Shown here piece after piece: positions 1 through 7,721 of a DNA stretch of 64,000 nucleotides. Source of the stretch: Algoriphagus sp. (GTDB taxonomy: Bacteria > Bacteroidota > Bacteroidia > Cytophagales > Cyclobacteriaceae); contig JAGXQZ010000026.1 in assembly GCA_018336015.1 (NCBI GenBank), positions 1 to 64,000 of the forward strand, given 5' to 3'. The notes below the pieces were generated by a model, which saw nothing but the letters and a program-made list of their open reading frames with translations, made no database searches and was not told the origin of the DNA. Position 1 is the stretch's first letter, and each line of letters starts with the position of its first letter. A program made the translations under genes and the position numbers.

Positions 1-287
1 TCATTGATCTCTTTCATGAAAGCGTCAATGTTGCCTTTATTATGACCAATCAAACTAACCAATACAAAAGTACTTACTCCCAATCCGATTTTCTCAGGAT
101 CAAGCTTAGCGTGGTAGCTTTTGATGATTCCAGACTGCTCGAGTTTTTTTACTCGCTCCAAGGTCGGAGCAGGAGACAATCCAATATCTTTTGAAAGCTG
201 TGCATTAGTTATTTTGGCATTGCCCTGAAGGATTTCAAGAATTCTTCGGTCTATTTTATCAAATTTAATTCTAACGCTATTATCCAT
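1..287 (-). CDS. Lrp/AsnC family transcriptional regulator (partial, 3' end beyond window)
   Basis: Reading leftward from an ATG at 287, the frame stays open to the window edge (about 95 residues). The N-terminus runs MDNSVRIKFDKIDRRILEIL, then a winged helix-turn-helix with ITNAQLSKDIGLSPAPTLER and VKKLEQSGII, the Lrp/AsnC DNA-binding domain. The following residues (YHAKLDPEKIGLG) begin the RAM/ligand-binding domain, which is cut off. Proteins of this family sense amino acids or small metabolites and act as dimers or octamers. A TAACTTTG -7 box lies about 32 bp upstream of the start. The target cannot be told from this window. Confidence 0.9.
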   Translation of the reverse strand, partial: MDNSVRIKFDKIDRRILEILQGNAKITNAQLSKDIGLSPAPTLERVKKLEQSGIIKSYHAKLDPEKIGLGVSTFVLVSLIGHNKGNIDAFMKEIN

Positions 288-318
288 GATGATCCTTATT
301 ACAAAATTTTATGTTGCG

Positions 319-326
319 CAAAGTTA
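319..326 (-). promoter_or_regulatory. -7 box (TAACTTTG) for the Lrp-type regulator
   Basis: On the minus strand the octamer matches the Bacteroidetes -7 consensus TAnnTTTG exactly and lies 32 bp before the ATG at 287. No convincing -33 TTG is seen. The rest of the 288-496 gap is A+T-rich and holds no gene I can support. Confidence 0.5.
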
Positions 327-496
327 ATATAATTGATGAATGTTTTAAATCGTGTGAAATGTTTTTGATGAGTGGATTTCAAAATATTGTTAAAGATTCT
401 AGGGCTTAAAGCGAAGAATTCACACTATTTGAAACTCAACATCAAAAAAATTCAAATTATCTCCTGTCATGTGGGTTAAAAACGGGAGTATTTGGA

Positions 497-1702
497 TTAA
501 AGTTTATTCTTTTTGATAAAATCTCTGGCTTCTTTATGAGCGGGGTGACTTCGCTTGGCATAACGCTTTACCATGTCAAAATAACCCTTCGCTTGACGCT
601 TGTTTTTCTCAGCTGTGGCAATCTTTCCTAATTGGATCAGCGCATGTAAGTAGTAGCCACTTTCTTGTGATTCGGACTCTTCTCCGTAAGCGACCGTCTT
701 TAGGTAGTATCTTTTGGCTTCTGCCCTATCTCCTACTCTGTAGAAATACTCTCCGAGATAGAACGCTGCAAATCTTCCGCTATTTGCCTCATATCCATAC
801 TGCTTTTGGTCAATTCTATCGAGGATTTGGTAAGACTGTTCAACAGATTCGGCCCATCTACCCACGGTATAGAGGTGTCGGGCATAAGATCGATGGAAGT
901 AGGGATTGTTTGGAAATTTGCCATGTAAGTATTCGGAAATTCTCAAAGCATCATGAGGACGCTTTTCTTCTGAGGCATAAAGCCTAAACAAGAAATATTG
1001 CGCCTCAACCCGTGTATAAAACGCGTTGGAGGCAACAGTTTCCAGTTGTTGAAGGCCAAGCTGCTTATTTCCCTTGGGAAAAAGAGCTACCACAGGCTTC
1101 AGCAAAGGATAATTTTCAGGTATCCACACCGAAAAATAATTGAACAGCGCATCACCAAGTAGAAGTTCTGGGTTAAATTCGGCTTCTCCCCTACTCATTT
1201 CCATGTATTTCAGGGCATTTCGGCCTGCAAAGGTCGCTTTCGCCCAGCTTTTTCGCTCGCTATACAGCCTTCCCTGAAATCCATATCCGGCCGCCAAAAA
1301 GAAGGCCGCCTCTTTGTTTTTCGGATCCTCATCCAGCATTTTCTCAGCCTTTTCATTGGCTCGGTCAAGGTATTGGATAAAGATGTTGTCAAAGCGCGTA
1401 TTGGTCACATCCACTTCTATTCTCCACCAATAACCTAAAGCCATCAAAAAATCAGGAAGTGGATGGTTGGGGTATTGGTACATGATCACTGCAAAATCCC
1501 GCTCTGCTGTTGCAAAATCGAAATTGTACATGCTGTTAATCGACTTGGTGATCCGATACTGAAGCCCTTTGTCCAAGAGCAAATAAGGTGAATTGGAAGG
1601 TGGCAAAGGTGGTGCTGGAGCTTGGGCCAAGACCGAATAGAAAAATCCCATCCACATGGATAAAATCAACACCAATTTGACTCCTTTACTCATTACTTTC
1701 AT
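497..1702 (-). CDS. Secreted tetratricopeptide repeat protein
   Basis: A 401-residue protein with a signal peptide (MKVMSKGVKLVLILSMWMGF, cleavage probably after VLAQA near residue 28). The mature part is helical with TPR-like repeats: residues about 50-75 (FDFATAERDFAVIMYQYPNHP), 120-150 (AEKMLDEDPKNKEAAFFLA) and 270-395, where YAR-LYTVGRWAESVEQ and EYFYRVGDRAEAKRYY are typical. No catalytic motif is visible. It is probably a periplasmic or outer-membrane-associated scaffold. The start at 1702 follows a TAGCTTTG -7 box at 1716-1723; an in-frame ATG at 1693 is an alternative. It is transcribed divergently from the membrane protein gene at 1773. Function unknown. Confidence 0.85.
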   Translation of the reverse strand: MKVMSKGVKLVLILSMWMGFFYSVLAQAPAPPLPPSNSPYLLLDKGLQYRITKSINSMYNFDFATAERDFAVIMYQYPNHPLPDFLMALGYWWRIEVDVTNTRFDNIFIQYLDRANEKAEKMLDEDPKNKEAAFFLAAGYGFQGRLYSERKSWAKATFAGRNALKYMEMSRGEAEFNPELLLGDALFNYFSVWIPENYPLLKPVVALFPKGNKQLGLQQLETVASNAFYTRVEAQYFLFRLYASEEKRPHDALRISEYLHGKFPNNPYFHRSYARHLYTVGRWAESVEQSYQILDRIDQKQYGYEANSGRFAAFYLGEYFYRVGDRAEAKRYYLKTVAYGEESESQESGYYLHALIQLGKIATAEKNKRQAKGYFDMVKRYAKRSHPAHKEARDFIKKNKL

Positions 1703-1715
1703 TTCGTTTCGACTA

Positions 1716-1723
1716 CAAAGCTA
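1716..1723 (-). promoter_or_regulatory. -7 box (TAGCTTTG) for the TPR protein
   Basis: An exact TAnnTTTG match on the minus strand, 14 bp before the ATG at 1702. The short leader fits a start at 1702 or 1693. Confidence 0.5.
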
Positions 1724-1772
1724 CGGCGAATTCCAAACAATCGGCTAGATTTACCAACTTTAACAACCGAAA

Positions 1773-2420
1773 ATGGCTAAACCTGCTTCTCCTCTTGCCC
1801 AACGAATAAACGAGGCAATAGATTTCGATAAACGCATCTTTTTTCTTGTTTTACTTTTTACCTTTTTGCTAATCAGGTATTTCACCAATGCGCTGATTTT
1901 AGAATCCATTCCTGACTCTGATCGATTGGATGGACAAGGGGACCTGCTGTTTTTCCATATTTTCAACACCTTGAATTACTTATGGACACCGTTTGCCCTT
2001 CTTTGGAAATTCACGGTGATCGCATTTCTGTTTTGGTCAATCGGGTTGATGGTTGGGTTTAAGGCAAACTTTAAAGACCTCTGGAAATTTGCCCTGGTGG
2101 CGGAAATAGTATTCATTTTCCCCGAGTTGTTAAGACTGTTGGTTTACATGAACCCCTCAGGAAATGTCAGCTACCTCGAAATTCAAAATTTTGAGCCACT
2201 TTCCCTGTTGTGGGTTATCGGACCGGATCACGTTGCAGAAAAATACCACTACCCCCTTTCTGTGCTCAATATTTTCGAGATCATTTATGGAGTACTTTGG
2301 GTCTTGGGATACCACGCCATCAGCAGAAGGACCTTGGAAGAAAGCACTTTGGTGGTGCTTTTTGCCTACTTCCTTCCATTGCTGATCTGGTTGGGATTTT
2401 ATATCGGAGCTTACCGCTAA
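1773..2420 (+). CDS. Multi-spanning membrane protein, function unknown
   Basis: A 215-residue hydrophobic protein with about five membrane segments: residues roughly 22-44, 68-95, 105-125, 160-180 and 190-212. The soluble N-terminus is short (MAKPASPLAQRINEAIDFDK). I see no motif that names a family; the layout loosely resembles Yip1-type membrane proteins, but I would not assign it. It is divergent from the TPR gene and convergent with the DUF2256 gene, whose stop codon overlaps this one by three bases (2417-2420). Confidence 0.75.
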   Translation: MAKPASPLAQRINEAIDFDKRIFFLVLLFTFLLIRYFTNALILESIPDSDRLDGQGDLLFFHIFNTLNYLWTPFALLWKFTVIAFLFWSIGLMVGFKANFKDLWKFALVAEIVFIFPELLRLLVYMNPSGNVSYLEIQNFEPLSLLWVIGPDHVAEKYHYPLSVLNIFEIIYGVLWVLGYHAISRRTLEESTLVVLFAYFLPLLIWLGFYIGAYR

Positions 2421-2563
2421 GATTTCTTGGTTTTCTTGGCATCTCCACGACACCGATCCGAGCAGTATTTTACTTCTTCCCAATTCTTTTCCCACTTCTT
2501 TCTCCAAGTGAATGGCCTGTTGCATACCGGACACATCTTGGTAGGTAAATGTTGTTTTTTCAT
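2417..2563 (-). CDS. DUF2256 small zinc-ribbon-like protein
   Basis: A 48-residue protein, MKKQHLPTKMCPVCNRPF at its N-terminus, with two Cys pairs, CPVC (residues 11-14) and YCSDRC (33-38), spaced as in a treble-clef or zinc-ribbon fold. The length and the W-rich middle (FTWRKKWEKNWEEVKYCS) are characteristic of DUF2256. Its ATG lies one base after the stop of the photolyase gene, so it is certainly co-transcribed with it. DUF2256 proteins are commonly encoded next to photolyase/cryptochrome genes; their role is not established. The 3' end overlaps the convergent membrane protein gene by a few bases. Confidence 0.85.
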   Translation of the reverse strand: MKKQHLPTKMCPVCNRPFTWRKKWEKNWEEVKYCSDRCRGDAKKTKKS

Positions 2564-2564
2564 C

Positions 2565-4031
2565 TTAAGCCCATCTTTTAGATAAGGTATGTCTTGCCAA
2601 AACGCGCTCAGCGTCTTTTACTACCTCAGGTAGTTTTTGAGCGGACCAAATTCGGTCTCTGGCAGCTGCTCCGGATTTTTCTGCATCTACCAATGGAAAG
2701 GGATAATCTTTCCCTAACTCAAAGTCCAATTCCTGCTGCTCGAATGGAGTGAGTTCCCATGGGGTATGGATGAGCGAATCAGGTAATTTGGCCAATTCAG
2801 GCACCCATTTTCGGATGAACACCCCTTCCGAATCATGATCTTGCGACTGCTTGACGGGATTGTAAATCCTTACTGTATTGATTCCGGTGACACCTGCTTG
2901 CATTTGGAGCTGGGGATAATGAATCCCGGGCTCAAAATCCAAAAACATCCTGGCCAGATGATTGGATCCTGACTTCCAGTTTTGTCCCAGATGATGAGTC
3001 AAAAACGAAACTACCATCGCTCTCATTCTAAAGTTAAGATAGCCCGTTGCCGAAAGACAACGCATGCAGGCGTCCACGAGTGGAAAGCCTGTCCTTCCCT
3101 CTTCCCAAGCTTTGATCCAGTCTGGATTTGCCGTGTACGTGAACCCTAAAAATCCCCGATTGATGGGTTCAAATTCCATCCGGGACTCCATTTCAAACTT
3201 TTGGATAAAGTGACAATGCCACTTGAGTCGAGATTGGAAGTTAGTGATGTTACGGGGTTGAAATCCACCATTTGCTTTTTCGGAAGAAAGCTGAAACACC
3301 TCCCGCAGTGAAATACAACCCCAAGCCAAATACGGCGAAAGCCGACTGCAGCCTTTTCGGCTCTGTTCAGGCTTACTGATATGCTTGTTATAGTTTTTTA
3401 CCCGCTCTTCCAAAAAGCTCTTCAGGTATTTACGCCCATTGGTCTCTCCTCCCGGCTGCATAAGCAGATGGGGTGTTTTCCATTCTTCTGGAATTGGATT
3501 TTGAGGAAATTTTTCCCAAAACCCTTTGGAAAGACTCACCCATTTTGCTGTTCTCAAATCAGGCTGTTTCAAGGGTGAATTCATCAACCCAAACCAGAGA
3601 TTGTTCCATCTGTGGCGGTTTTTGCGTCTTCGCTCTACGCCTTGTTGCAGGTACTCTTTCCAAACAATCCCTTTTTCCTTAAGAAAATCAGCGATTCGAA
3701 GGTCTCGGTCAAACGTGATTTTTATACCTGTCTCTTGGTGAGAATAGACGGCCTGAACCTCAAACTCGGAAAAAACAGCTTCAAAAACCTGCTCCACTTC
3801 CTGATGAAAAACCATCACTTGAGCCTGAAATGGCTTCAGTTGTGTTTGAAGATCTTGGATACTTTCCCACACAAAACGCCAATGCCGGTCACTGCTTTGT
3901 GGTGCTGCCACCAAACTTGGTTCAAAACAATACATCATCAGAACCGGATATCCTGCCTTGATTGCCTCTGCCAAAGGCTCGTGATCCTGAAGTCTCAGAT
4001 CCCGCTTCAACCACACTATTGAAATTTTCAT
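2565..4031 (-). CDS. phrB: Deoxyribodipyrimidine photolyase / cryptochrome family protein
   Basis: A 488-residue flavoprotein predicted to use blue light to repair pyrimidine dimers or act as a light sensor. The N-terminal Rossmann-like antenna domain starts [20 protein letters not shown] (residues 5-24). The C-terminal FAD-binding helical domain includes [18 protein letters not shown] (about 230-247) and [20 protein letters not shown] (about 316-335), then [18 protein letters not shown]. The element [16 protein letters not shown] replaces the usual FAD-pocket sequence of E. coli PhrB, so it belongs to a distinct bacterial cryptochrome/photolyase clade rather than classic class I. It is followed after one base by the DUF2256 gene and is divergent from the TIGR03643 gene. 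Photolyase versus cryptochrome activity cannot be decided here. Confidence 0.92.
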   Translation of the reverse strand: MKISIVWLKRDLRLQDHEPLAEAIKAGYPVLMMYCFEPSLVAAPQSSDRHWRFVWESIQDLQTQLKPFQAQVMVFHQEVEQVFEAVFSEFEVQAVYSHQETGIKITFDRDLRIADFLKEKGIVWKEYLQQGVERRRKNRHRWNNLWFGLMNSPLKQPDLRTAKWVSLSKGFWEKFPQNPIPEEWKTPHLLMQPGGETNGRKYLKSFLEERVKNYNKHISKPEQSRKGCSRLSPYLAWGCISLREVFQLSSEKANGGFQPRNITNFQSRLKWHCHFIQKFEMESRMEFEPINRGFLGFTYTANPDWIKAWEEGRTGFPLVDACMRCLSATGYLNFRMRAMVVSFLTHHLGQNWKSGSNHLARMFLDFEPGIHYPQLQMQAGVTGINTVRIYNPVKQSQDHDSEGVFIRKWVPELAKLPDSLIHTPWELTPFEQQELDFELGKDYPFPLVDAEKSGAAARDRIWSAQKLPEVVKDAERVLARHTLSKRWA

Positions 4032-4072
4032 CAGGAAAGAAAACTTTACAAGCCAATCAAAGTTTGAAGGGC

Positions 4073-4357
4073 ATGAAGAAAATTAAGGAACTGACCGAGC
4101 AGGAAATAGATCGAATTATTGAAATGGCATGGGAAGACCGGACTCCTTTTGATGCCATCACGGCTCAATTTGGCGTAAGTGAAGGTGAGACCATTGAGCT
4201 CATGCGCAGAAATATGAAGCGAAGCTCCTTTAAAATGTGGCGAGCGAGAGTGCAAGGCAGGGCTACCAAACATACCCAAAAAAGTCCAGAGGATATGACC
4301 ACTTTTCGATCCAGAATGCAGCGGGGTATTGCGCATAATAAAATCTCGAAAAGATAA
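4073..4357 (+). CDS. TIGR03643 family protein, predicted small DNA-binding protein
   Basis: A 94-residue basic protein starting [20 protein letters not shown]. It has a helix-turn-helix-like core ([20 protein letters not shown], residues about 24-43) and ends in Arg/Lys-rich sequence. It matches the TIGR03643 family, which typically sits beside photolyase and DUF2256 genes. The frame is open upstream to 3962, but that would run into the divergent photolyase gene; the ATG at 4073 fits the family start. The conserved company suggests a role in light response or photorepair, but no function is proven. Confidence 0.8.
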   Translation: MKKIKELTEQEIDRIIEMAWEDRTPFDAITAQFGVSEGETIELMRRNMKRSSFKMWRARVQGRATKHTQKSPEDMTTFRSRMQRGIAHNKISKR

Positions 4358-4358
4358 A

Positions 4359-4396
4359 AAAAAGGCTTCAACGTCTAGGACGAAGAAGCCTTTTGC
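4359..4396. terminator. Bidirectional intrinsic terminator
   Basis: Hairpin GGCTTC-aa-CGTC-tag-GACG-aa-GAAGCC at 4364-4390, flanked by A-run and T-run. It serves the TIGR03643 gene from the left and the rhodanese gene from the right. Confidence 0.85.
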
Positions 4397-4414
4397 ATTT
4401 AGGGTAAGCTCAAC

Positions 4415-4750
4415 TTATACTGTTTCAAAAGGCCATCTCATGATGCCTCCTGCTAGATTTTTTAGATTTTCAAATCCCAAATCTGCCATGATTTCACAAG
4501 CCTGACCGCTTCTGTTTCCGCTTCGGCAGTACACCAAATACGTCTTGTCTTTGGGCAAATTCTTCACTTGACTGTAAAAGGAAGGTGACATGATATCCAA
4601 GTTTCTTGCTCCACGGATTTTCCCTCCGGCGAATTCACCGGCAGTTCTGACATCGAGAATGACAGTATTGGGCTGAAGCGTTAGGTCATGGAATGGACCT
4701 GCAGGAATGTCTTCGTAATTTTTTGGTTTGGTACTGAAGAAGTTAAACAT
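4415..4750 (-). CDS. Rhodanese-like domain protein
   Basis: A 111-residue single-domain rhodanese (sulfurtransferase). The conserved elements are ILDVRTAGEFAGGKIRGARN (residues about 33-52) and the active-site loop YCRSGNRSGQAC with the catalytic Cys near residue 75. Such proteins move sulfane sulfur through a Cys persulfide. There is no signal peptide, so it is cytoplasmic. It has its own promoter: a perfect TAATTTTG -7 box at 4773-4780 and a Crp/Fnr-like palindrome at 4804-4817, the same arrangement as for the exporter and sulfide:quinone oxidoreductase genes nearby. Its likely job is handling persulfide or thiosulfate produced by sulfide oxidation. Confidence 0.92.
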   Translation of the reverse strand: MFNFFSTKPKNYEDIPAGPFHDLTLQPNTVILDVRTAGEFAGGKIRGARNLDIMSPSFYSQVKNLPKDKTYLVYCRSGNRSGQACEIMADLGFENLKNLAGGIMRWPFETV

Positions 4751-4772
4751 GGTTGCTTTGTTTTTAATGACC

Positions 4773-4780
4773 CAAAATTA
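4773..4780 (-). promoter_or_regulatory. -7 box (TAATTTTG) of the rhodanese gene
   Basis: Exact TAnnTTTG match on the minus strand, 23 bp before the start at 4750. Its centre is 34 bp from the centre of the palindrome at 4804-4817. The same octamer serves the TauE/SafE operon. Confidence 0.65.
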
Positions 4781-4803
4781 GTCTACTTAATACCCTTGGG
4801 TCA

Positions 4804-4817
4804 GTAATAAAAGTCAC
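4804..4817 (-). promoter_or_regulatory. Predicted Crp/Fnr operator GTGACTTTTATTAC
   Basis: On the minus strand it reads GTGAC-TTTT-ATTAC, a near-perfect GTGA-N6-TTAC palindrome. It sits about 41 bp upstream of the expected transcription start of the rhodanese gene, the usual class II activator position. Three more copies lie at 6812, 8427 and 8497. Confidence 0.65.
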
Positions 4818-4827
4818 CTGAGATAAA

Positions 4828-5085
4828 TCAGGTATTCGATGGTTTCAATCTGTTTTTGACTTCTATGACAGCCAGTCTGACCAAAAGCACCCAAGGCGCC
4901 CCGTGCATGAGGAAATCTCCCCAATCGATCAATTTCATACCTACCGCACCACCTGCAATCCAGCGGATTTTTCCCCAGAGATGAGGCTCACTCATCAGCG
5001 GAGCCAATCCTAGCGCAATAGTCAAGACAATGACAAAACTCCAGCTATTGTAGGGCATTCGCCTGTTTAGTTCTTTTTGTTCCAT
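4828..5085 (-). CDS. Small membrane protein, function unknown
   Basis: An 85-residue protein from the ATG at 5085 (MEQKELNRRMPYNSWSFVIV), with two or three membrane segments (about 14-33, 42-58 and 62-76). A TTG start further upstream at 5106 is possible. It overlaps the end of the hydroxylase gene by 19 bases, so translation is probably coupled, and it closes the TauE/SafE operon. I do not recognise a named family. Confidence 0.7.
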   Translation of the reverse strand: MEQKELNRRMPYNSWSFVIVLTIALGLAPLMSEPHLWGKIRWIAGGAVGMKLIDWGDFLMHGAPWVLLVRLAVIEVKNRLKPSNT

Positions 5086-5942
5086 GGATAGGTGATTTGT
5101 TGCCAAAAGGTCTTGGGGAATTCTTCGATATGATCAAAACCCAGCGGCTCGTTTTCATTTTCGTTTGGAATGTAAGCTGTTCCAAACAGGTAATCCCAAA
5201 GACTCAGCGAAATCCCGTAGTTGACGCCATGACTGCCTTCTGGAAGGTATTTGGCATGGTGCCAAAGGTGCATGACGGGATTGTTGAGAATATACTTCAG
5301 CGGTCCATAAGTGATTTTCACATTAGCATGATTAAGGTGTCCAATCACAATGGTGATCATATGAAGAATGAAAAAATCATCCAATCCAAACCCAATCATC
5401 GCTAGGGGAAGGTATTGAACCGACTTGTAGACGACTGTTTCCATCCAGTGATACCTCAAATGCGCGGCAAACCCCATCTGCTCCACCGAGTGGTGGACCT
5501 TATGAAACTCCCACAGCCAAGGACTATGATGCAGCCAACGATGGACATTCCATTGGATAAAATCCGCCACCAAAAACATCAAAAGAAACTGCGCCCAACC
5601 AGGCCAGCTTGCCACTTGAATGGCTACCAAATTTTCGATTCCAAATAGCCCTAAAAAATCCTTGAATGCCTCCACAGCCACGTTGGACACGGAGTTATAA
5701 ACGATCAGGGAGAAAAGAAAGAAGTTGAAAAACATGTAAAATCCATCCAGCCAAAAATCTTCACGGATAGCGGCCTGATTTTTTCTCCAAGGAAAAGCCA
5801 ACTCCAGCATCCAAACCACCACGGAGATACCGATTAGCCACCAGAAGTAATTGTGCCAGGATGGATAAAGGATCTCTGAAGTCAGGTAATTCCAATAGCC
5901 ATAATACCCATCGAGGAAGATTTTGAAATATTCCTGAATCAT
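5067..5942 (-). CDS. Sterol desaturase / fatty acid hydroxylase superfamily membrane protein
   Basis: A 291-residue integral membrane di-iron oxygenase. Its histidine clusters are visible: HRWLHHSPWLWEFHKVHHS (about 133-151, holding the HxxxHH and HxxHH boxes), HLNHANV (about 217) and MHLWHHAK (about 241-248). Membrane helices are at about 32-50, 70-92, 112-130 and 170-200. Members hydroxylate or desaturate lipids, and the true substrate of the bacterial ones is usually unknown. It starts three bases after the TauE/SafE stop and overlaps the next small gene, so it belongs to the operon driven from the Crp-type promoter at about 6784. A lipid-modifying enzyme in a sulfur operon is unexpected. 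Confidence 0.9.
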   Translation of the reverse strand: MIQEYFKIFLDGYYGYWNYLTSEILYPSWHNYFWWLIGISVVVWMLELAFPWRKNQAAIREDFWLDGFYMFFNFFLFSLIVYNSVSNVAVEAFKDFLGLFGIENLVAIQVASWPGWAQFLLMFLVADFIQWNVHRWLHHSPWLWEFHKVHHSVEQMGFAAHLRYHWMETVVYKSVQYLPLAMIGFGLDDFFILHMITIVIGHLNHANVKITYGPLKYILNNPVMHLWHHAKYLPEGSHGVNYGISLSLWDYLFGTAYIPNENENEPLGFDHIEEFPKTFWQQITYPWNKKN

Positions 5943-5945
5943 AGT

Positions 5946-6752
5946 TTAAAGCGACATTAATTCTTTGCCAATGATATAAATACCCATAATCAACACAAAC
6001 CAGCCAAACCCTGTTTTTAGGATTTTTTCGTTGATCTTTTTGGATAGTGCACTTCCGATAAATATACCTACAATAGAAAGTCCTGTAAAGATCAACAGCA
6101 TCTGCCAGTCGATCGTCTGGGTGGAGACATCGCCCAAAAATCCGATCAAAGATTTAGCTGCTATGATCAAGAGGGAGGTGCCCACAGCCATTTTCATTGG
6201 AAGGCGTGCCAATAATACCAAAGCTGGTATAATCAAAAACCCTCCACCTGCTCCCACAATACCGGTGATTACACCTACTACAGACCCTTCCAAAGCAATC
6301 ATAGGAAAGTTAAATTTCACAGGTTCATTTTCATCACAGTCCACACACTTCTTGTTCCTTATCATGGAAAAAGAAGCCGCCAACATGATGATGGCGAAAA
6401 AGACCATGATGCCAATATTTTTGGTAACAATGGCCTGCCCAACTGTAAATAATGGATCAGGAAGTGCCGGTACTAGAAATTTCCTTGTCAGAAAAACGGC
6501 TATAAATGACGGAATAGCAAAAACCAAAGCAGTCTTATAATTTACCAAGCCCTTTTTCATGTAGGTTCCTGCGCCTACCAATGAAGTACTTCCCACCACA
6601 AACAAGGAATAAGCAGTAGCCAAAACAGGATCTACCCCAAGAATGTAAACCAATACAGGAACAGTCAGAATAGACCCTCCTCCACCGATCAAACCCAAAC
6701 TTACTCCTATTAAAATTGCCGCTGCAAAACCTATAAGGACGACTATATCCAT
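5946..6752 (-). CDS. TauE/SafE family sulfite or sulfur-anion exporter
   Basis: A 268-residue membrane permease with the two-fold TauE/SafE layout: GVSLGLIGGGGSILTVPVLV (residues about 17-36) and its C-terminal counterpart VGVITGIVGAGGGFLIIPAL (about 158-177). There are about eight helices. Between the halves lies a short loop with CVDCDENE (about 137-144). The family exports sulfite, sulfoacetate or related anions. It is the first gene of an operon with the membrane hydroxylase and a small membrane protein. The promoter has a TAATTTTG -7 box (6781-6788) and a Crp/Fnr palindrome (6812-6825). It probably exports sulfite or thiosulfate formed during sulfide oxidation. Confidence 0.9.
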   Translation of the reverse strand: MDIVVLIGFAAAILIGVSLGLIGGGGSILTVPVLVYILGVDPVLATAYSLFVVGSTSLVGAGTYMKKGLVNYKTALVFAIPSFIAVFLTRKFLVPALPDPLFTVGQAIVTKNIGIMVFFAIIMLAASFSMIRNKKCVDCDENEPVKFNFPMIALEGSVVGVITGIVGAGGGFLIIPALVLLARLPMKMAVGTSLLIIAAKSLIGFLGDVSTQTIDWQMLLIFTGLSIVGIFIGSALSKKINEKILKTGFGWFVLIMGIYIIGKELMSL

Positions 6753-6780
6753 TTTGTCTGATAGTTAAAATTTCGTTCCC

Positions 6781-6788
6781 CAAAATTA
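6781..6788 (-). promoter_or_regulatory. -7 box (TAATTTTG) of the TauE/SafE operon
   Basis: Exact TAnnTTTG on the minus strand, 29 bp before the ATG at 6752. Its centre is 34 bp from the centre of the operator at 6812-6825. Confidence 0.65.
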
Positions 6789-6811
6789 GTGGGTGTAACT
6801 AGGGCAAAGCG

Positions 6812-6825
6812 GTGACTAATGTTAC
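6812..6825. promoter_or_regulatory. Predicted Crp/Fnr operator GTGACTAATGTTAC
   Basis: A GTGAC-TAAT-GTTAC palindrome between the divergent TauE/SafE and universal stress protein genes. It is centred near -41 for the leftward promoter. For the rightward gene a TAATTTTC sequence at 6869-6876 would place it near -61, so one site could serve both genes. The second use is inference. Confidence 0.65.
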
Positions 6826-6917
6826 ATGGGAAAAGACAAGTCATCTGGCTAAAAGTAAGCTTTCCCATTAATTTTCTGGCCATTTTCACCTAACTTCCTG
6901 TCATAAATATCGACTCC

Positions 6918-7721
6918 ATGAAACTTGTTGTTCCTTTAGATTTTTCTGAAAACTCCCTCAAAGCCTTGGAATTTGCCATGGGATTGGCCGATAAGAAACA
7001 TGGGAAAATCTTACTTGTCCATGTAGTCGAATTGGTCTATGACTTTGCTTCTCAGTCTGCCTTGGCTTTGGACTCCATGTTTAAAGACGCCGAAAACCTG
7101 ATGAAGAAAATAATCAAAACCTATGAAGGAAGCGGTGTACCCATGGAGTTTCAGGTAGTAGAAGGAACCGCTTCTGTGTCGATTGCGAGAATTGCTGAGG
7201 AACAAGGTGCCGCACTTATCGTCATGGGTACTCAAGGCGCAAGCGGAATCAAGAAAGCTTTAATGGGAACTGTCACCGTCAATGTAGTGAAAGAAGCGAG
7301 TTGTCCGGTTTTGGTGGTACCGGCCAAGGCAAAAGTGAGCGAAATCAGAAAAGTGACTTTGGCTTTAGAATTTGCCAATCATGAGGAGGAATTTTTGGAT
7401 TGGATGGTCAATATGGCCAAGAAATGGAGCTTTGGATTCGAAATCCTTCACATTCAGACTAGCCAGGGATTTTTGGAAGACCTCTCCGTATTGGGTATCG
7501 AGAGTTACTTAGCCAAAAAATATGCTGGCTTAGCCACTCGCATCCATACGTTCTATGCTGAGAGCACCATGGATGGACTTGATTTATACCTCGATGAACA
7601 CGAAGATATGATCCTGGTCATGTGCCATGAGCATCGCAACCTATGGGAACAGATCATAAAAAAAAGCCATTCTATTCAAATGGCTTATCACACGCATATT
7701 CCGTTGTTAATCTTGATGTAA
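6918..7721 (+). CDS. Tandem-domain universal stress protein
   Basis: A 267-residue cytoplasmic protein made of two USP domains. The N-terminal one is well conserved: VVPLDFSENSLKALEFAMGL (residues about 3-22) and the nucleotide-binding motif VMGTQGASGIKKALMGTVTV (about 101-120), then CPVLVVPAKA. The C-terminal domain (about 140-267) is degenerate and lacks the G-x2-G-x9-G(S/T) motif. USPs with this motif bind ATP. It is divergent from the TauE/SafE operon with a Crp-type palindrome between, and its stop codon abuts the stop of the convergent Crp/Fnr gene with no base between. It is probably part of the same stress response. Confidence 0.9.
   Translation: MKLVVPLDFSENSLKALEFAMGLADKKHGKILLVHVVELVYDFASQSALALDSMFKDAENLMKKIIKTYEGSGVPMEFQVVEGTASVSIARIAEEQGAALIVMGTQGASGIKKALMGTVTVNVVKEASCPVLVVPAKAKVSEIRKVTLALEFANHEEEFLDWMVNMAKKWSFGFEILHIQTSQGFLEDLSVLGIESYLAKKYAGLATRIHTFYAESTMDGLDLYLDEHEDMILVMCHEHRNLWEQIIKKSHSIQMAYHTHIPLLILM

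Noticed and set aside
6031..6540. 169-codon plus-strand ORF
   Set aside because: Lies wholly antisense to the well-conserved TauE/SafE gene.
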